A stretch of DNA of 58,894 nucleotides from Pseudomonas sp. (GTDB lineage: Bacteria; Pseudomonadota; Gammaproteobacteria; Pseudomonadales; Pseudomonadaceae): the NCBI GenBank assembly GCA_030603065.1, contig JAUVYN010000012.1, forward strand, positions 1 to 58,894. Direction: 5' to 3'. Below the pieces are notes generated by a model. The model was given only the letters and a program-made list of their open reading frames with translations. It had not been told where the DNA came from and did not search any database. Both the position numbers and the translations under genes were made by a program. Shown one piece after another: positions 27,727 through 39,068 of this stretch (the stretch's first letter is position 1; the number at the start of each line of letters is the position of its first letter).

Positions 27727-27744
27727 CGCGCCATAGCGCGCCAC
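27727..27744 (-). other. Hairpin between gltB and gltD
   Basis: GGCGCGC-CATA-GCGCGCC forms a seven-bp stem in the gltB-gltD spacer. There is no T run, so it is not a classical terminator. It could slow decay or reduce gltD output relative to gltB, which is only inference. Confidence 0.4.
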
Positions 27745-27756
27745 CGATCGCCGCGA

Positions 27757-30700
27757 TTACTGCGGGTTCGCCAATGTGGTGGTCAACAACGCCCGCAGGC
27801 TCGCAGCCTTCGGCTTGACCAGCCAGAAGCGGCGGATGTAGTTGTCCAGGTTCTCGAGCACCTCGGTGCCCCAGGCGCTGCCGGTTTCAGCCACATATTC
27901 GGTGAGCACCTGCGTCAGATGGCTGCGGTAGGCCTCCATCGACTCGCTGCTGATCCGGTGCAACTCGACCAGCTCGTGGTTGAGTCGATCGAAGAAACCG
28001 TTGTCCTGATCCAGGACATAGGCAAAGCCTCCGGTCATGCCGGCACCGAAGTTGTGACCGGTCTTGCCCAGTACGCAGACCATGCCGCCGGTCATGTACT
28101 CGCAGCAGTGATCACCAGCACCCTCTATCACCGCATGGCAGCCCGAGTTACGTACCGCGAAGCGCTCACCAGCGACCCCTGCGGCGAACAGCTTGCCGCC
28201 GGTAGCACCATACAGGCAGGTGTTGCCAATGATCGAGGTTTCCTCTGAACGGAACGGGCTGCCCTTGGGCGGCACTATGACCAGCTTGCCACCGGTCATG
28301 CCCTTACCGACATAATCGTTGGCGTCCCCCTGCAGATACATGTGCAGACCACCGGCGTTCCAAACGCCAAAGCTCTGCCCGGCGGTGCCGCTAAAGCGGA
28401 AGGTGATCGGCGCCTTGACCATACCCTGATTGCCGTGAACCTTGGCGATCTCGCCGGATACCCGGGCGCCAATGGAACGATCACAGTTGGTCAGCGTCAT
28501 CTCGTATTCGCCGCCGGTCAGCCCATCGATGGCATCGCGCGCCAACTCCACCATCTTTTCGGCAGTAAGACCCTTGTCGAACGGACGGTTGCGCGGCGTT
28601 TCGCAAGACTGCGGCTTGTCCGCGGGCACCGCATCGCTGAACAGCAGCGGTCGCAGGTCAAGATTCTGCTGTTTGCTGGTATTGCCTGGCAGTATCTCCA
28701 GCAGGTCGGTGCGACCGATCAGGTCCTGCAGGCGCGACACCCCCAGCTTGGCCATCCACTCACGGGTTTCCATGGCGACATAGGTGAAGAAGTTCATCAC
28801 CATTTCCACGGTACCGATGTAGTGGTTGTCCCGCAGATGCTTGTTCTGTGTCGCAACGCCTGTTGCACAGTTGTTCAGATGACAGATGCGCAGGTATTTG
28901 CAACCCAGCGCGATCATGGGCGCAGTACCGAAACCGAAGCTCTCGGCACCCAGAATCGCTGCCTTGATCACATCCAGGCCGGTCTTCAGGCCGCCATCGG
29001 TCTGCACCCGGACCTTGCCCCGCAGGTCATTGCCGCGCAGGGTCTGGTGCGCCTCGGACAGACCCAGCTCCCAGGGTGAGCCGGCATAACGGATCGAAGT
29101 GAGCGGGGACGCGCCGGTTCCACCGTCATAGCCGGAAATGGTAATCAGGTCGGCGTAGGCCTTGGCCACGCCTGCGGCGATGGTACCGACGCCCGGCTCG
29201 GCGACCAGCTTGACCGATACCAGCGCTGCGGGGTTGACCTGCTTGAGGTCGAAGATCAGCTGCGACAGATCCTCGATCGAATAGATGTCGTGATGCGGCG
29301 GGGGGGAAATCAGCGTCACGCCAGGCACCGCATAGCGCAGCCGCGCAATCAGTTCGTTGACCTTTCCGCCCGGCAGCTGTCCGCCCTCGCCCGGTTTGGC
29401 GCCCTGCGCGACCTTGATCTGCAGCACCTCGGCGTTGACCAGGTACTCCGGGGTAACCCCAAAGCGGCCTGACGCAATCTGCTTGATCTTCGAGCTGCGC
29501 TCGGTACGATAACGGGCAGGATCTTCACCACCCTCACCCGAGTTGGAGCGCGCGCCAAGACGGTTCATCGCCTCGGCGATGGCTTCGTGGGCCTCCGGCG
29601 ACAGCGCGCCGAGAGAAATGCCCGCGGAGTCGAACCGCTTGAAGATGGTTTCCAGCGGCTCGACCTGATCCAACGCTATCGGCTGCTGGTCTTCACGCAG
29701 CTTCAACAGGTCGCGCAGCGCGGCGACCGGCCGACTGTTGACCAGCGCCGCGTATTCCAGGTACTTGTCGTAGCTATCGCCCTGCACCGCATCCTGCAGC
29801 GCACGCACCACGTCCGGGTTGTATGCGTGGTATTCGCCCCCGAACACGAATTTGAGCAGTCCGCCCTGCTGAATGGATTTGCGCGGATTCCAGGCTTCCT
29901 TGGCGAGCAGCGCCTGCTCCGCCTGCAGATCGCTGAACCGCGCGCCCTGGATGCGGCTGGAAACACCGCGGAAACACAGATCCACCACCTCGTCAGCCAG
30001 ACCGACCGCCTCGAACAGCTGCGCGCCGCGATAGGAAGCAACCGTGGAGATACCCATCTTCGACAGGATCTTCATCAGCCCCTTGGAAATGCCCTTGCGA
30101 TAGTTCTTGAAGACCTCATAGAGGTCGCCGATGACTTCGCCGGTACGGATCAGATCGCCGAGAACCTCGTAGGACAGGTACGGATATACCGCGGTCGCCC
30201 CGAAGCCGATGAGAACGGCAAAGTGATGCGGATCACGGGCGGTAGCGGTTTCAACCAGGATATTGCTGTCGCAGCGCAATCCCTTGGCCATCAGGTGGTG
30301 GTGAACTGCGCCGACCGCCAGCGCAGCGTGTACCGGCAGGTAGCCCGGCTTTACACCGCGGTCGCTCAGAACCAGCAGCGTCTTGCCTTCGCGGACTGCC
30401 GCTTCGGCCTGCTGCGCTATTCCGGCGACTGCCTCGCTGAGGGGCGTGCTTTCCGGGACATTGAGATCGATCACCTGGTTGGCAAAACCGGGGCGATCCA
30501 TGTTCATCAGCGAACGCCACTTGGCCGGCGACACGACCGGCGTGCTGAGAATGGCGCGATTGGCGTGGTCTGCCGTCTCTTCAAAGACGTTCTTCTCGGC
30601 GCCCAGACAGGTCTCGAGCGACATCACGATGGATTCGCGAAGTGGATCGATCGCCGGGTTGGTGACCTGCGCGAATTGCTGACGGAAGTAGTCGTATACC

Positions 30701-32205
30701 GAGCGAACCCGTCCGGACAGGACCGCCATCGGCGTGTCGTCACCCATCGAGCCGACCGCTTCCTGGCCGTTCTCGGCCAGCGGACGCAGCACCTGATCAC
30801 GCTCCTCGAAGGTGACCTGGAACATCTTCATATATTGTTTGAGCTGTTCGGGCGCGAGGAAGTCGGACCCGTGGTCACGGTCATCCAGAGTGGCCTGGAT
30901 GCGCACCGCATTCTCCTTCAGCCACTTGCGGTACGGGTGGCGGGACTTCAGCCGGCCCTCGACATCCGTGGTATGCAGCACTTCGCCGGTCTGGGTATCC
31001 ACGGCAAGAATCTGACCCGGGCCGACCCGCCCCTTGCTGATCACATCTTCGGGCTGGTAATCCCAGACACCGATTTCCGAAGCCAGGGTAATGTAGCCGT
31101 TCTTGGTGACCACATAGCGCGCCGGGCGCAGGCCGTTACGGTCAAGCAGACAGACTGCATAACGGCCCTCGGTCAGAACGATCCCTGCCGGACCGTCCCA
31201 GGCCTCCATGTGCATGGAGTTGAATTCGTAGAAAGCGCGCAGGTCCGCATCCATGGTCTCGACATTCTGCCATGCCGGCGGAACAACCATGCGGATGGCC
31301 CGAAACAGGTCCATGCCGCCAGTGATCAGCAGCTCGAGCATGTTGTCCATGCTCGAAGAGTCCGAACCGGTCACGTTGACCAGCGGGGCCAGGCTGTCCA
31401 GATCCGGCAGCAGATCGTTGCTGAACTTGTTACGGCGCGCATGTGCCCAGTTGCGGTTGGCAGTGATGGTGTTGATCTCGCCGTTGTGCGCAATCAAGCG
31501 GAACGGCTGAGCCAGCGGCCATTTGGGCAGGGTGTTGGTAGAAAAACGCTGATGGAAAACGCTGATGGCGGTTTCCATGCGCTCGTCGCCCAGGTCGGGG
31601 TAGAAGCGGTCAAGGTCGGCCGGCATCATCAGTCCTTTATAGGACATGACCTTGTGCGACAAACTGCATACGTAAAAGTCGGAATCGCCCTGCATGGCGA
31701 TTTCCGCCTTGCGCCGCGCATAAAACAGCTTGATTCCGAACTGCTGATCATCCAGACCCTCGCCGGAAACGAAGACCTGTTCGATGCGCGGCATGCAGCT
31801 AACGGCCAGAGGACCGAGTACCGAGGCATCTACCGGCACCGGTCGCCAGCCAAGCAGTTCCAGCCCCTGATCAGCAAAGGCATCGGCGAAGGCCTGGCGG
31901 GCAGCGTCAGTGGCACACTGTTCTGCTCCCATGAACACCATACCCACGGCGTAGTGCTCCGGCAACTCGATGGAGAGCGCCTCATGGGCCGCTGCCCTGA
32001 GGAAGCGGTCGGGCTTCTGAATGAGCAGACCACAGCCGTCCCCTGTCTTGCCGTCAGCGTTGATACCACCGCGGTGGGTCATGCAGGTGAGCGCTTCAAT
32101 GGCCGTTTTCAGCAGGTGGTGACTGGGCTGACCCTGCATGTGGGCGATCAGGCCAAAGCCACAGTTATCCTTGAACTGATCAGGCTGATATAAACCTGCT
32201 TTCAT
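27757..32205 (-). CDS. gltB: Glutamate synthase (NADPH) large subunit GltB
   Basis: GltB transfers the amide of glutamine to 2-oxoglutarate, making two glutamates. The class II amidotransferase Cys is at residue 15 (KDNCGFG) after a short propeptide that is normally removed. The central domain, the FMN barrel (KINQ-type [10 protein letters not shown] and [12 protein letters not shown]) and the [3Fe-4S] cysteines ([15 protein letters not shown]) follow, then the C-terminal beta-helix rich in GxxGG. The 1482-residue length is as expected. The ATG at 32205 has GAGAG seven bases upstream and is preferred over the GTG at 32211. Its promoter is visible upstream. Confidence 0.97.
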   Translation of the reverse strand: MKAGLYQPDQFKDNCGFGLIAHMQGQPSHHLLKTAIEALTCMTHRGGINADGKTGDGCGLLIQKPDRFLRAAAHEALSIELPEHYAVGMVFMGAEQCATDAARQAFADAFADQGLELLGWRPVPVDASVLGPLAVSCMPRIEQVFVSGEGLDDQQFGIKLFYARRKAEIAMQGDSDFYVCSLSHKVMSYKGLMMPADLDRFYPDLGDERMETAISVFHQRFSTNTLPKWPLAQPFRLIAHNGEINTITANRNWAHARRNKFSNDLLPDLDSLAPLVNVTGSDSSSMDNMLELLITGGMDLFRAIRMVVPPAWQNVETMDADLRAFYEFNSMHMEAWDGPAGIVLTEGRYAVCLLDRNGLRPARYVVTKNGYITLASEIGVWDYQPEDVISKGRVGPGQILAVDTQTGEVLHTTDVEGRLKSRHPYRKWLKENAVRIQATLDDRDHGSDFLAPEQLKQYMKMFQVTFEERDQVLRPLAENGQEAVGSMGDDTPMAVLSGRVRSVYDYFRQQFAQVTNPAIDPLRESIVMSLETCLGAEKNVFEETADHANRAILSTPVVSPAKWRSLMNMDRPGFANQVIDLNVPESTPLSEAVAGIAQQAEAAVREGKTLLVLSDRGVKPGYLPVHAALAVGAVHHHLMAKGLRCDSNILVETATARDPHHFAVLIGFGATAVYPYLSYEVLGDLIRTGEVIGDLYEVFKNYRKGISKGLMKILSKMGISTVASYRGAQLFEAVGLADEVVDLCFRGVSSRIQGARFSDLQAEQALLAKEAWNPRKSIQQGGLLKFVFGGEYHAYNPDVVRALQDAVQGDSYDKYLEYAALVNSRPVAALRDLLKLREDQQPIALDQVEPLETIFKRFDSAGISLGALSPEAHEAIAEAMNRLGARSNSGEGGEDPARYRTERSSKIKQIASGRFGVTPEYLVNAEVLQIKVAQGAKPGEGGQLPGGKVNELIARLRYAVPGVTLISPPPHHDIYSIEDLSQLIFDLKQVNPAALVSVKLVAEPGVGTIAAGVAKAYADLITISGYDGGTGASPLTSIRYAGSPWELGLSEAHQTLRGNDLRGKVRVQTDGGLKTGLDVIKAAILGAESFGFGTAPMIALGCKYLRICHLNNCATGVATQNKHLRDNHYIGTVEMVMNFFTYVAMETREWMAKLGVSRLQDLIGRTDLLEILPGNTSKQQNLDLRPLLFSDAVPADKPQSCETPRNRPFDKGLTAEKMVELARDAIDGLTGGEYEMTLTNCDRSIGARVSGEIAKVHGNQGMVKAPITFRFSGTAGQSFGVWNAGGLHMYLQGDANDYVGKGMTGGKLVIVPPKGSPFRSEETSIIGNTCLYGATGGKLFAAGVAGERFAVRNSGCHAVIEGAGDHCCEYMTGGMVCVLGKTGHNFGAGMTGGFAYVLDQDNGFFDRLNHELVELHRISSESMEAYRSHLTQVLTEYVAETGSAWGTEVLENLDNYIRRFWLVKPKAASLRALLTTTLANPQ

Positions 32206-32295
32206 AGGCACACTCTCAAAAATCTAGGGAATTCAGGCGTTTACACAAGAGGCCCGAGCACTCGAGCGACTTGGCCGCATACAAAAAGGGAAGCA

Positions 32296-32324
32296 ATTGT
32301 ACACAGCACCTTTTTTGGCGACAA
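32296..32324 (-). promoter_or_regulatory. gltB promoter
   Basis: On the minus strand TTGTCG (32324-32319) and TACAAT (32301-32296) are 17 bases apart, with a TG just before the -10. The predicted start near 32289 leaves a leader of about 85 bases before gltB. Confidence 0.75.
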
Positions 32325-32399
32325 TCAATTTCAGGACATTTCTGCCGCAAAAATATATGCAAATGTCGTAAAAAGGAAAGCTTTTTGGGCTGAGAGGTG

Positions 32400-32426
32400 C
32401 GGCCTGGCAGATCAACTACCAGGCCG
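32400..32426 (-). terminator. Hairpin downstream of the damX-like gene, possible transcript end
   Basis: CGGCCTGG and CCAGGCCG form an eight-bp stem with an 11-base loop, 12 bases after the stop at 32439. The T run on the minus strand comes only ~35 bases later, so it may be a poor intrinsic terminator or a 3' stabiliser. Confidence 0.45.
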
Positions 32427-32438
32427 AAGGGAACGCCA

Positions 32439-33986
32439 TCAGAGTAGAGACTGCTGAATGCTGGCCATGCTGCGCGGCCAGGGATTCTGTTTACGCAATG
32501 CTTCAGGCAAAACGGCAATCCCCTGCTGTGCCTGCTGGCGAGTAGCGTATGCGCCTTGCGTAACCACGAACCAGGGCTGCCCCTCGTGGCGCGTCTCGAA
32601 GAAGCCCATGTCTCGCACCCCCGCATGGCGATTGACGAAATCAGCCGCGGCCTGGCGGGAGCGAGTTCCGAGCAATTGCAGAGCGTATTCGCTGGCCGGC
32701 CTCTGACGATACCAGTCGGCGCCATGGGCGCCACCGGCTGAAGGGGTCGACCTAGGCGTGGCAGCCACTGCGGGTGCAGGGGCAGGAGTGGGAACAGCCT
32801 GCGCGGGGGCAGGAACCTCGGCAGGCGGCGAAGGTGCCGTCGGAGCTGCAGGCGCCTGCACCGGAGCCGGCGCAGTAGAATCAGGCAGCCGTGGAACCCC
32901 AGGTGCAGGGGCTTCTACCGGAGGCGGCGACGCAACGATGGGCGACTCGATCTGCACCAGTTCGACGTCCTCCGGGGCGGCCGATACAGCCTCCATGAGA
33001 TCCTCGTCACCCGGCATGACCAGGACCGCTTCCGGTCGGTCGCCCGGCGCCGTGCTCACATCGACTTCCACCACGGGCTCGGGCAACTGGAGCACCGTGC
33101 GGGCAGGCTCCGGAGTCCGGTCTCCCATCATCCATGCAGCCGTCACACCCAGCCCCACCAGAACCAACGCTACCAACGAGCGCATAGGCAAGGGGGCGCG
33201 CCTTGGGCGTCCAGGCCGTGGCTCTTCGTCGATATCCTCGAGCATGATCCGGCGCCCCTGCTCGTTGATCCTTCCCGGCCACCCACCGCTCGCACTATGA
33301 ATCGCCTCGACCTGCTCGTCACTCAGCAGCTCAATACCCTGACCCGCCGCCTCGAGGCGCTGGGCCAGATAGTCTCTCGTTTCGTCCAGGGAATAGGGTT
33401 GCAGCTCGATGGTATGCAACCAGTCTTCCTTCGGCGCCTCGATGCTCTCAAGGCGGCGAGCTAGCTCTTCGTCACCAAAAAGAAATACGCGCGGTGCAAA
33501 CTTCTCACCGATCTGCCCCATGTCAGCCAGGGCCTGCAGCGCTGCAGATTCCAGCAACTGAGCATCATCCGCCACCAGGTGCAGGTTGACTCCCGTAGTG
33601 TAAAGTTGCTCAGCACGCTCGAGCACCGCCTCTTCGCTAGCAGCCTCCGAGCCAACTGCCTGGGCGATGAAGGCGATGAGCGATTTGGCGTTGCGCGCCT
33701 CCCGTCCGGAAATCACGACTGCCTGCACACTTTCCTTGTTGGAGCTTGCTACCAGAGCCTGACGGAGCAGACTCTTGCCCGCTCCGAGTGGTCCCAGCAC
33801 CGTCAGCGTCTGATCCGAAAAACGCGCAAGGTGATGCAGCTGCGCAAGCACGTTCTTGCGCTGCGGCGTAAAGAACTTGAACCCCGGAGTCCGCGGCAGG
33901 AAGGGGTCGTGACTGAATTCATAGCGCTCGAGCAACGCATCGCCATCATCACCGATAGCGATCTGAGGTTCCCTTTCAGCTTTCAT
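32439..33986 (-). CDS. DamX-like AAA ATPase with C-terminal SPOR domain
   Basis: The 515-residue protein has an ExeA/DamX-type ATPase domain with Walker A GPLGAGKS at residues 65-72 and VADDAQLL in the Walker B place. One membrane helix lies near residues 268-288 (LVALVLVGLGVTAAWMMG). A long Pro/Ala/Glu-rich linker follows, then a SPOR domain at about 430-512 that should bind denuded glycan strands at the septum. In enterobacteria the gene after aroB is damX, a cell-division protein, and position and domain layout agree. The start lies 11 bases inside aroB, so it is part of the pilM-Q-aroKB operon. Confidence 0.85.
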   Translation of the reverse strand: MKAEREPQIAIGDDGDALLERYEFSHDPFLPRTPGFKFFTPQRKNVLAQLHHLARFSDQTLTVLGPLGAGKSLLRQALVASSNKESVQAVVISGREARNAKSLIAFIAQAVGSEAASEEAVLERAEQLYTTGVNLHLVADDAQLLESAALQALADMGQIGEKFAPRVFLFGDEELARRLESIEAPKEDWLHTIELQPYSLDETRDYLAQRLEAAGQGIELLSDEQVEAIHSASGGWPGRINEQGRRIMLEDIDEEPRPGRPRRAPLPMRSLVALVLVGLGVTAAWMMGDRTPEPARTVLQLPEPVVEVDVSTAPGDRPEAVLVMPGDEDLMEAVSAAPEDVELVQIESPIVASPPPVEAPAPGVPRLPDSTAPAPVQAPAAPTAPSPPAEVPAPAQAVPTPAPAPAVAATPRSTPSAGGAHGADWYRQRPASEYALQLLGTRSRQAAADFVNRHAGVRDMGFFETRHEGQPWFVVTQGAYATRQQAQQGIAVLPEALRKQNPWPRSMASIQQSLL

Positions 33987-35061
33987 GGGTCATCTTTTGC
34001 AGGGTGGATTGAAGAATGGAGTGGTCGAATTCAGCGGTGACGACCGCCCTGCCGAGATCCCGCAACAGGACCAGGCGGAGCTTGCCATCGAGCACCTTCT
34101 TGTCTACCGCCATAAGGCGCAGGAAATCGTCGGGGCGCATGTTCTCCGGGGGGGTTACCGGCAGACCGGCGGCGGCGATCACGGAACGGCCCCGTTCAAA
34201 CTGCGCATCGATGAGCCAGCCGAGCTGGCGGGACATTTCAAGAGCCATCACCATACCCGCACCCACCGCCTCGCCATGCAGCCACGAGCCGTAGCCCTGA
34301 TGAGCCTCGATCGCATGACCAAAGGTGTGACCGAGGTTGAGTATTGCCCTGATGTCACCCTCACGTTCATCTGCTGCGACTATCTGTGCCTTGATCGCGC
34401 ATGAGCGGGAGATCGCCTCGGTAATCGCCTCCGCATCGAGGGCTCGCAACTGCGGCATTCGCTGCTCGAGCCAGTCGAGGAACAAGGCATCCTGAATCAG
34501 CCCGTACTTGATGATTTCAGCAAGTCCGGCACTGACCTCGCGCTGGGGTAGCGTATTGAGGGTGGCCGTGTCGATCAGCACCAGGCGTGGCTGGTAAAAG
34601 GCTCCGATCATGTTTTTCCCGGCCGGGTGATTGATGCCGGTTTTCCCACCCACCGAAGAGTCAACCTGGGAAAGCAGGGTCGTGGGGATCTGGATGAAAT
34701 CCACCCCCCTCTGATAACAGGCTGCGGCAAAGCCGGTCATGTCGCCTATCACGCCACCACCGAGCGCGACCAGTGTGGTCTTGCGATCATGCCGCTGCTC
34801 GAGCAGACGGTCGAATATCTGCTGCAGGGTCGACCAGTTCTTGTAGGCTTCACCTGTTGGAAGCACCACCTGATCGACATCGAAGCCATCGAATAGCGCA
34901 CGCACCTTTTGCATATAAAGGGCGGCGACACAGTCGTCTGCGATGATGCAGACCTGCCTGCCTCTGATGTAAGGGCGTACCAGCTCTGGACGCTCAAGCA
35001 GGCCCTGACCAACGAAGATGGGATAGCTGCGCTCGCCCAGCTCAACCTTCAATTGCTGCAT
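33976..35061 (-). CDS. aroB: 3-dehydroquinate synthase AroB
   Basis: AroB cyclises DAHP to 3-dehydroquinate, the second shikimate step, using NAD+ and a divalent metal. Visible motifs are VALGGGVIGDMTGF (NAD binding, near residues 97-110), QIPTTLLSQVDSSVGGKTG, and the metal-ligand HTFGHAIE near residue 248. The length of 361 residues is standard. A GGGGGGAG Shine-Dalgarno precedes the ATG. It follows aroK by 92 bases and overlaps the damX-like gene by 11. Confidence 0.97.
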   Translation of the reverse strand: MQQLKVELGERSYPIFVGQGLLERPELVRPYIRGRQVCIIADDCVAALYMQKVRALFDGFDVDQVVLPTGEAYKNWSTLQQIFDRLLEQRHDRKTTLVALGGGVIGDMTGFAAACYQRGVDFIQIPTTLLSQVDSSVGGKTGINHPAGKNMIGAFYQPRLVLIDTATLNTLPQREVSAGLAEIIKYGLIQDALFLDWLEQRMPQLRALDAEAITEAISRSCAIKAQIVAADEREGDIRAILNLGHTFGHAIEAHQGYGSWLHGEAVGAGMVMALEMSRQLGWLIDAQFERGRSVIAAAGLPVTPPENMRPDDFLRLMAVDKKVLDGKLRLVLLRDLGRAVVTAEFDHSILQSTLQKMTHES

Positions 35062-35153
35062 GGATCAATCTCCCCCCCTGTGAGCGCCTAGCTTACACCA
35101 GAGCAGACTCCAAGCGTTGGCCTCAGGCGAGGCAGTCGGATACGGGACTGGAA

Positions 35154-35669
35154 CTAATCGTGACTCTGGCGGAGGCGCTCGACAATGGCATTGACCACCA
35201 CTTTAGGGCCTCGATGATCAGTCTCGATGATGAGATCCGCTATCTCGCGGTACAGCGGGTCCCGCTTGGCCATGAGCTCACGCAGGACCCTTTCCGGGTC
35301 GGGCGTTTGCAAGAGAGGACGCTGTCTGTCTTTGGCAGTACGCTGAAGCTGCTGCTCTACGCTGGTACGGAGATATACCACAAGCCCGCCGGCACTGAGC
35401 GCTCTCCGGTTGGCTTCACGCATCACAACGCCTCCGCCGGTCGCCAGCACGATACCCTGTTCGGCAGCGAGTTCGGCGATCATAGCCTCCTCTCGCTCGC
35501 GGAAACCCTCTTCGCCTTCGACATCGAAAATCCAGGGGATGTCCGCCCCGGTTCTGGCTTCGATCTCCCGGTCGGAGTCCTTGAAGCAGTACTTCAGCTC
35601 CTTTGCCAGAAGCCGCCCGATGGTGCTTTTGCCAGCCCCCATCGGGCCAATCAGGATGACATTACGCAA
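35154..35669 (-). CDS. aroK: Shikimate kinase AroK
   Basis: AroK phosphorylates shikimate at the 3-hydroxyl. Walker [10 protein letters not shown] is at residues 8-16, the shikimate-binding DSDREIE near 32-38, and ATGGGVV near 78. The length of 171 residues is normal. The start codon appears to be TTG at 35669 (35667-35669 read on the minus strand), which gives the usual [15 protein letters not shown] beginning. AGGT lies seven bases upstream inside the end of pilQ. The rare start and five-base gap to pilQ suggest low, coupled translation. Confidence 0.95.
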   Translation of the reverse strand: MRNVILIGPMGAGKSTIGRLLAKELKYCFKDSDREIEARTGADIPWIFDVEGEEGFREREEAMIAELAAEQGIVLATGGGVVMREANRRALSAGGLVVYLRTSVEQQLQRTAKDRQRPLLQTPDPERVLRELMAKRDPLYREIADLIIETDHRGPKVVVNAIVERLRQSHD

Positions 35670-35674
35670 CGAAA

Positions 35675-37900
35675 TTACCTGGCAAGCGAAATGGCCCCAT
35701 TGTTGATGATACGCGGCGTGAGGAAGACCAGCAGTTCGGTCTTGCTCTCGGAGGTGATGTCACGGCGGAAAGCGCGGCCCAGAATCGGGAGGTCTCCCAG
35801 GAAGGGAACCTTCTGTGTGCCCTGCGCAGTCTCGCTGGAGAATACACCGCCGATCACGATGGTCTCGCCGTCGGCCACCAGAATCTTCGCATTCACTTCG
35901 TTCTTGCGAATGGTGGGCACGCCGTTTACCTGATTGGTGAAGTCAGGCTCATCCTTGGTGACGATCACCTCCATGATCACCTGATTGTCCGGGGTGATCT
36001 GAGGGGTGACTTCCAGAGAAAGCACTGCTTCGGCGAACGCAGTAGTGGTTGCACCGCTGGACGAAGCCTCCTGATACGGAATTTCCGAGCCCTTGAGGAT
36101 CTTCGCGGTTTCTTTATCTGAGGTGACAACCTTCGGCTGAGAAATGATTTCGCCATTCCCCGAGCTTTCCATGGCGGTAAGCTGCAGATCAAGCAGAGCA
36201 TTGTTGCTGAGAAACCCTATGCCGAGACCTGAAGTCGCTCCGGCCACACCCATATCGACAAAAGGAGAATTGAGCGGGAATTCCGGGATTCCGATGAATC
36301 CTGCCGTGGTACGCGAAATCTGCTGCGAAGCTCCGGTAACAGGGTCGGTGACAGTGATCGGGTTGGGGTCATCTGCCACTCCGATAGTCCCGGGACCGAC
36401 CCCGCCAAACCCATTAAACCGTCGACCCGCCTGAAGGTTGCCGCCCCAACGCACGCCGAGCGCCTTGTCGAAACCGACGTTGGCTTCGACGATGCGTGCC
36501 TCAATCATCACCTGACGCACCGGGATATCAAGCTGGGTAACAATCCGACGCAGCTCGTCAAGACGATCCTGTGTTTCCAAAGCGATGATGCTGTTGGTCC
36601 GATCATCGACCGTAATGGAACCCCGCTGCTGATTCTCGCTGCTGGTTACCGACGCGAACAGACGGGCAATATCGGCCGCTCTGGCATAGTTCACCTGAAT
36701 AAGCTCTCGACGGAGAGGCGCGAGTTCGGCAATCTGCCGCTGAGCCTCCAGTTCCTGACGTTCACGAGCGGCGATTTCATCGGCCGGCGCAACCAATAGA
36801 ACATTACCGACCTGACGCTTATCCAGACCCTTGGTGCGCAATACCAGGTCCAGCGCCTGATCCCAAGGTACGTTCTGCAGCCGCAAGGTGATGCTACCGG
36901 TGACGGTATCGCTGGCAACCAGGTTGAGGTCAGTGAAGTCGGCGATCAGCTGAAGGACCGAACGGACTTCGATGTTCTGGAAGTTGAGCGAAAGCTTTTC
37001 GCCAGTGTATGCGAACGCTTCGGCACGACGCTGCTCCACTTCAGTACGAGTCAGCGGCTTGAAGCTGACGATCAGGCGATTATCCGTCTGGTATACCAAA
37101 TGCTCGAAGAAGCCTGTCGGCTCGATGGTAATGTTCGCCCCCTCGGCTGCGCTCGTAGCATTGATGAAGTTGACCGGTGTGGCAAAGTCCTTCACGTCGA
37201 GACGAACACGCAACTCGTCAGGCAGCTGGGTGCCCGGAAGGCTCAGCCGAACCCGACCGCCCTGCTCCTGGACATCGACGCGAATCGAGGGGTCGGAGAG
37301 ATCGATGATTACGTTGCCTTCCCCTTGCTCACCCCGCTGAAAGTCAAGTCCGCGGACTGCGCGCCCAAGCGGGGCCACAGGTGAAGCAGGGGCGACGGCC
37401 GGCTGATCCGCCGGACGCCAATTGGCCTGTGGCGCTGGTGTTGAAACAGGCGCAGCGGCGGTCGCCGGAGCATACCCCGGAGCGCTGTCCGCACCAACCA
37501 TCACGAAAAGGTCATTTCCCTCTACTCGAGTGGTGTAAGGGGCAAGATTGGTGAGGTTGATGATGAGTCGCGTACGGTCACCCGCCTCGACCACCGCCAG
37601 ACTACGAGCGTTGCCGAGCCCAAGCTCGCGGCTACGCTCACCCAACTGGTTGCGCACCCCAGGCAAATCGAGGGCAATGCGGGCAGGCTGATCGATCGTA
37701 TAACCACGTGGCGCAGACGACAACGGCTCGTCAAAGCTGAGCTTGAGCTCGACGCGCTCGCCTGGCAGGGAAGCCACATCCAGGTTGCGGAGATTGGCCG
37801 CAAGGGCGAGGGGGGTCAGCAGCAGCATGACGGCTGCCAGCGAAAACTTCCTGGTTAGAGGCATTTGATTGCGTTCCACGCGTGACTGTTTGCAGTTCAT
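35675..37900 (-). CDS. pilQ: Type IV pilus secretin PilQ
   Basis: PilQ forms the outer-membrane ring through which the pilus fibre passes. A signal peptide lies at about residues 13-35 ([13 protein letters not shown]). Two AMIN-type beta domains (about 36-130 and 190-290) bind peptidoglycan. An N0/STN-like domain ([20 protein letters not shown]) starts near 305, an N1 domain lies near 390-460, and the secretin core ends with [15 protein letters not shown] and LVFLTPRII. The length of 741 residues is typical. I keep the ATG at 37900 because GGGAGAG precedes it, though 37864 would give a shorter signal. Last pil gene of the operon. Confidence 0.96.
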   Translation of the reverse strand: MNCKQSRVERNQMPLTRKFSLAAVMLLLTPLALAANLRNLDVASLPGERVELKLSFDEPLSSAPRGYTIDQPARIALDLPGVRNQLGERSRELGLGNARSLAVVEAGDRTRLIINLTNLAPYTTRVEGNDLFVMVGADSAPGYAPATAAAPVSTPAPQANWRPADQPAVAPASPVAPLGRAVRGLDFQRGEQGEGNVIIDLSDPSIRVDVQEQGGRVRLSLPGTQLPDELRVRLDVKDFATPVNFINATSAAEGANITIEPTGFFEHLVYQTDNRLIVSFKPLTRTEVEQRRAEAFAYTGEKLSLNFQNIEVRSVLQLIADFTDLNLVASDTVTGSITLRLQNVPWDQALDLVLRTKGLDKRQVGNVLLVAPADEIAARERQELEAQRQIAELAPLRRELIQVNYARAADIARLFASVTSSENQQRGSITVDDRTNSIIALETQDRLDELRRIVTQLDIPVRQVMIEARIVEANVGFDKALGVRWGGNLQAGRRFNGFGGVGPGTIGVADDPNPITVTDPVTGASQQISRTTAGFIGIPEFPLNSPFVDMGVAGATSGLGIGFLSNNALLDLQLTAMESSGNGEIISQPKVVTSDKETAKILKGSEIPYQEASSSGATTTAFAEAVLSLEVTPQITPDNQVIMEVIVTKDEPDFTNQVNGVPTIRKNEVNAKILVADGETIVIGGVFSSETAQGTQKVPFLGDLPILGRAFRRDITSESKTELLVFLTPRIINNGAISLAR

Positions 37901-37920
37901 GTTATCTCTCCCTGGTTGTC

Positions 37921-38448
37921 CTATCCGCGCTCAGGCAAGCTGAGGGTCCGCGGGCGCTCCAACCAACCCCCTTCACCATCCGGCACCAATTCGACGACGT
38001 CGATGCGGCCTTCCTCGATCGCAACGATGCGGCCGTGGTTACGCCCCAGATAATCCCCTACGCGCACGCGGTGGACGCTACCTGCACCCTGAACAAGCGC
38101 CTGCATACCCTCGCGATTGCTGAGAATCCCGACCATCGTGAAATTCTCGATATTGAATCCCTCAAGGAACTGACGAGGCCGGTCTTCATCGGGCCGCACG
38201 TCCTGACTGCCACGCTGTCGCTGGGCATGATCCACCCGCACCGGCGGCTGGAATGGACTGCGCAGACTGGTAGCGCTATAGGTGAAAGCTTCGTAGGGCT
38301 TGAAGGTCGGCAATGGTTCGATCTGGCCAGCCGGCCGCGCCCGTTCCGCCTCCATGAATGCGTGCAGGTCGCTCATGTCTCCTGAACCACAACCGGTGAG
38401 CGCTCCCGCCAACATGACCGCTGTGACAATACGTATTCTGGTGTCCAT
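37921..38448 (-). CDS. pilP: Type IV pilus assembly lipoprotein PilP
   Basis: PilP is an inner-membrane lipoprotein that links the PilNO alignment complex to the secretin PilQ. The lipobox is visible (MLAGALTGCGSGD), with acylation expected at Cys20. The C-terminal beta-domain with VHRVRVGDYLGRNHGRIVAI is characteristic. The length of 175 residues agrees with the family. The ATG shares one base with the pilO stop and 20 bases separate it from pilQ. Confidence 0.95.
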   Translation of the reverse strand: MDTRIRIVTAVMLAGALTGCGSGDMSDLHAFMEAERARPAGQIEPLPTFKPYEAFTYSATSLRSPFQPPVRVDHAQRQRGSQDVRPDEDRPRQFLEGFNIENFTMVGILSNREGMQALVQGAGSVHRVRVGDYLGRNHGRIVAIEEGRIDVVELVPDGEGGWLERPRTLSLPERG

Positions 38449-39068
38449 CAGCGGCCTCCTGCCTCGTTGTACCGATAGGTTTTGGCCAGGATGCTCATGT
38501 TGAGCAGGTCAGGGTTGCCCGCACCAACCGGGGCGATTGTAAAATCATGCAGCGTGACGATACGCGGCAGCCCAGCCACACTGCTGACGAAGGTTCCGAT
38601 ATCGTGATAGGTACCCTGCACAACTATGCGAATAGGAAGCTCCACATAGAACTGGGTAGTGACCTCCGGTTGCAGCGTGATGGACTCGAACTCCAGCCCA
38701 CTGTTAAGACCCATCTGCGTTATATCTTCAAGCAAGCCGGGTACTTCGGTATCACTGGGTAGCTGGCGAATCAGTTCACCAAACCGGTCTTCGATCTCAA
38801 CCAATTGTTGCTTGTAAGCCTCGAGATTGGCGGCGCGGAATGACTTGTCGGAGAAGTCCCGGCGAAGCGTCGTCTCCTGAGCCTCGACGCGCTCAAGTTG
38901 CAGCTGCAGGTCCTTGAGGTGAAAGTGATACCCGGCGAACAGAAGAACGATCAGTAACAGGACAGCGACTATTACCTTGAGCGCGCCGGGCCACGCACCT
39001 AGATTGTTGAAATCAAGATCGTTCAGATCGATCTTTTTCAGGCTTTCCATCGATTGAGCGAAACTCAT
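38448..39068 (-). CDS. pilO: Type IV pilus inner-membrane protein PilO
   Basis: PilO pairs with PilN to form the alignment subcomplex in the periplasm. The 206-residue protein has a cytoplasmic start (FAQSMESLKKIDLNDLD), one membrane helix near 28-50 (LKVIVAVLLLIVLLFAGYHF), a coiled-coil with many Glu/Gln to about residue 90, and then a ferredoxin-like periplasmic domain. Start and stop overlap pilN and pilP by four and one bases. Confidence 0.95.
   Translation of the reverse strand: MSFAQSMESLKKIDLNDLDFNNLGAWPGALKVIVAVLLLIVLLFAGYHFHLKDLQLQLERVEAQETTLRRDFSDKSFRAANLEAYKQQLVEIEDRFGELIRQLPSDTEVPGLLEDITQMGLNSGLEFESITLQPEVTTQFYVELPIRIVVQGTYHDIGTFVSSVAGLPRIVTLHDFTIAPVGAGNPDLLNMSILAKTYRYNEAGGR

Noticed and set aside
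29587-32193. 868-codon plus-strand open frame inside gltB
   Set aside because: Fully antisense to gltB, which has every expected domain. Composition is rich in His/Arg/Gln and shows no family motif.
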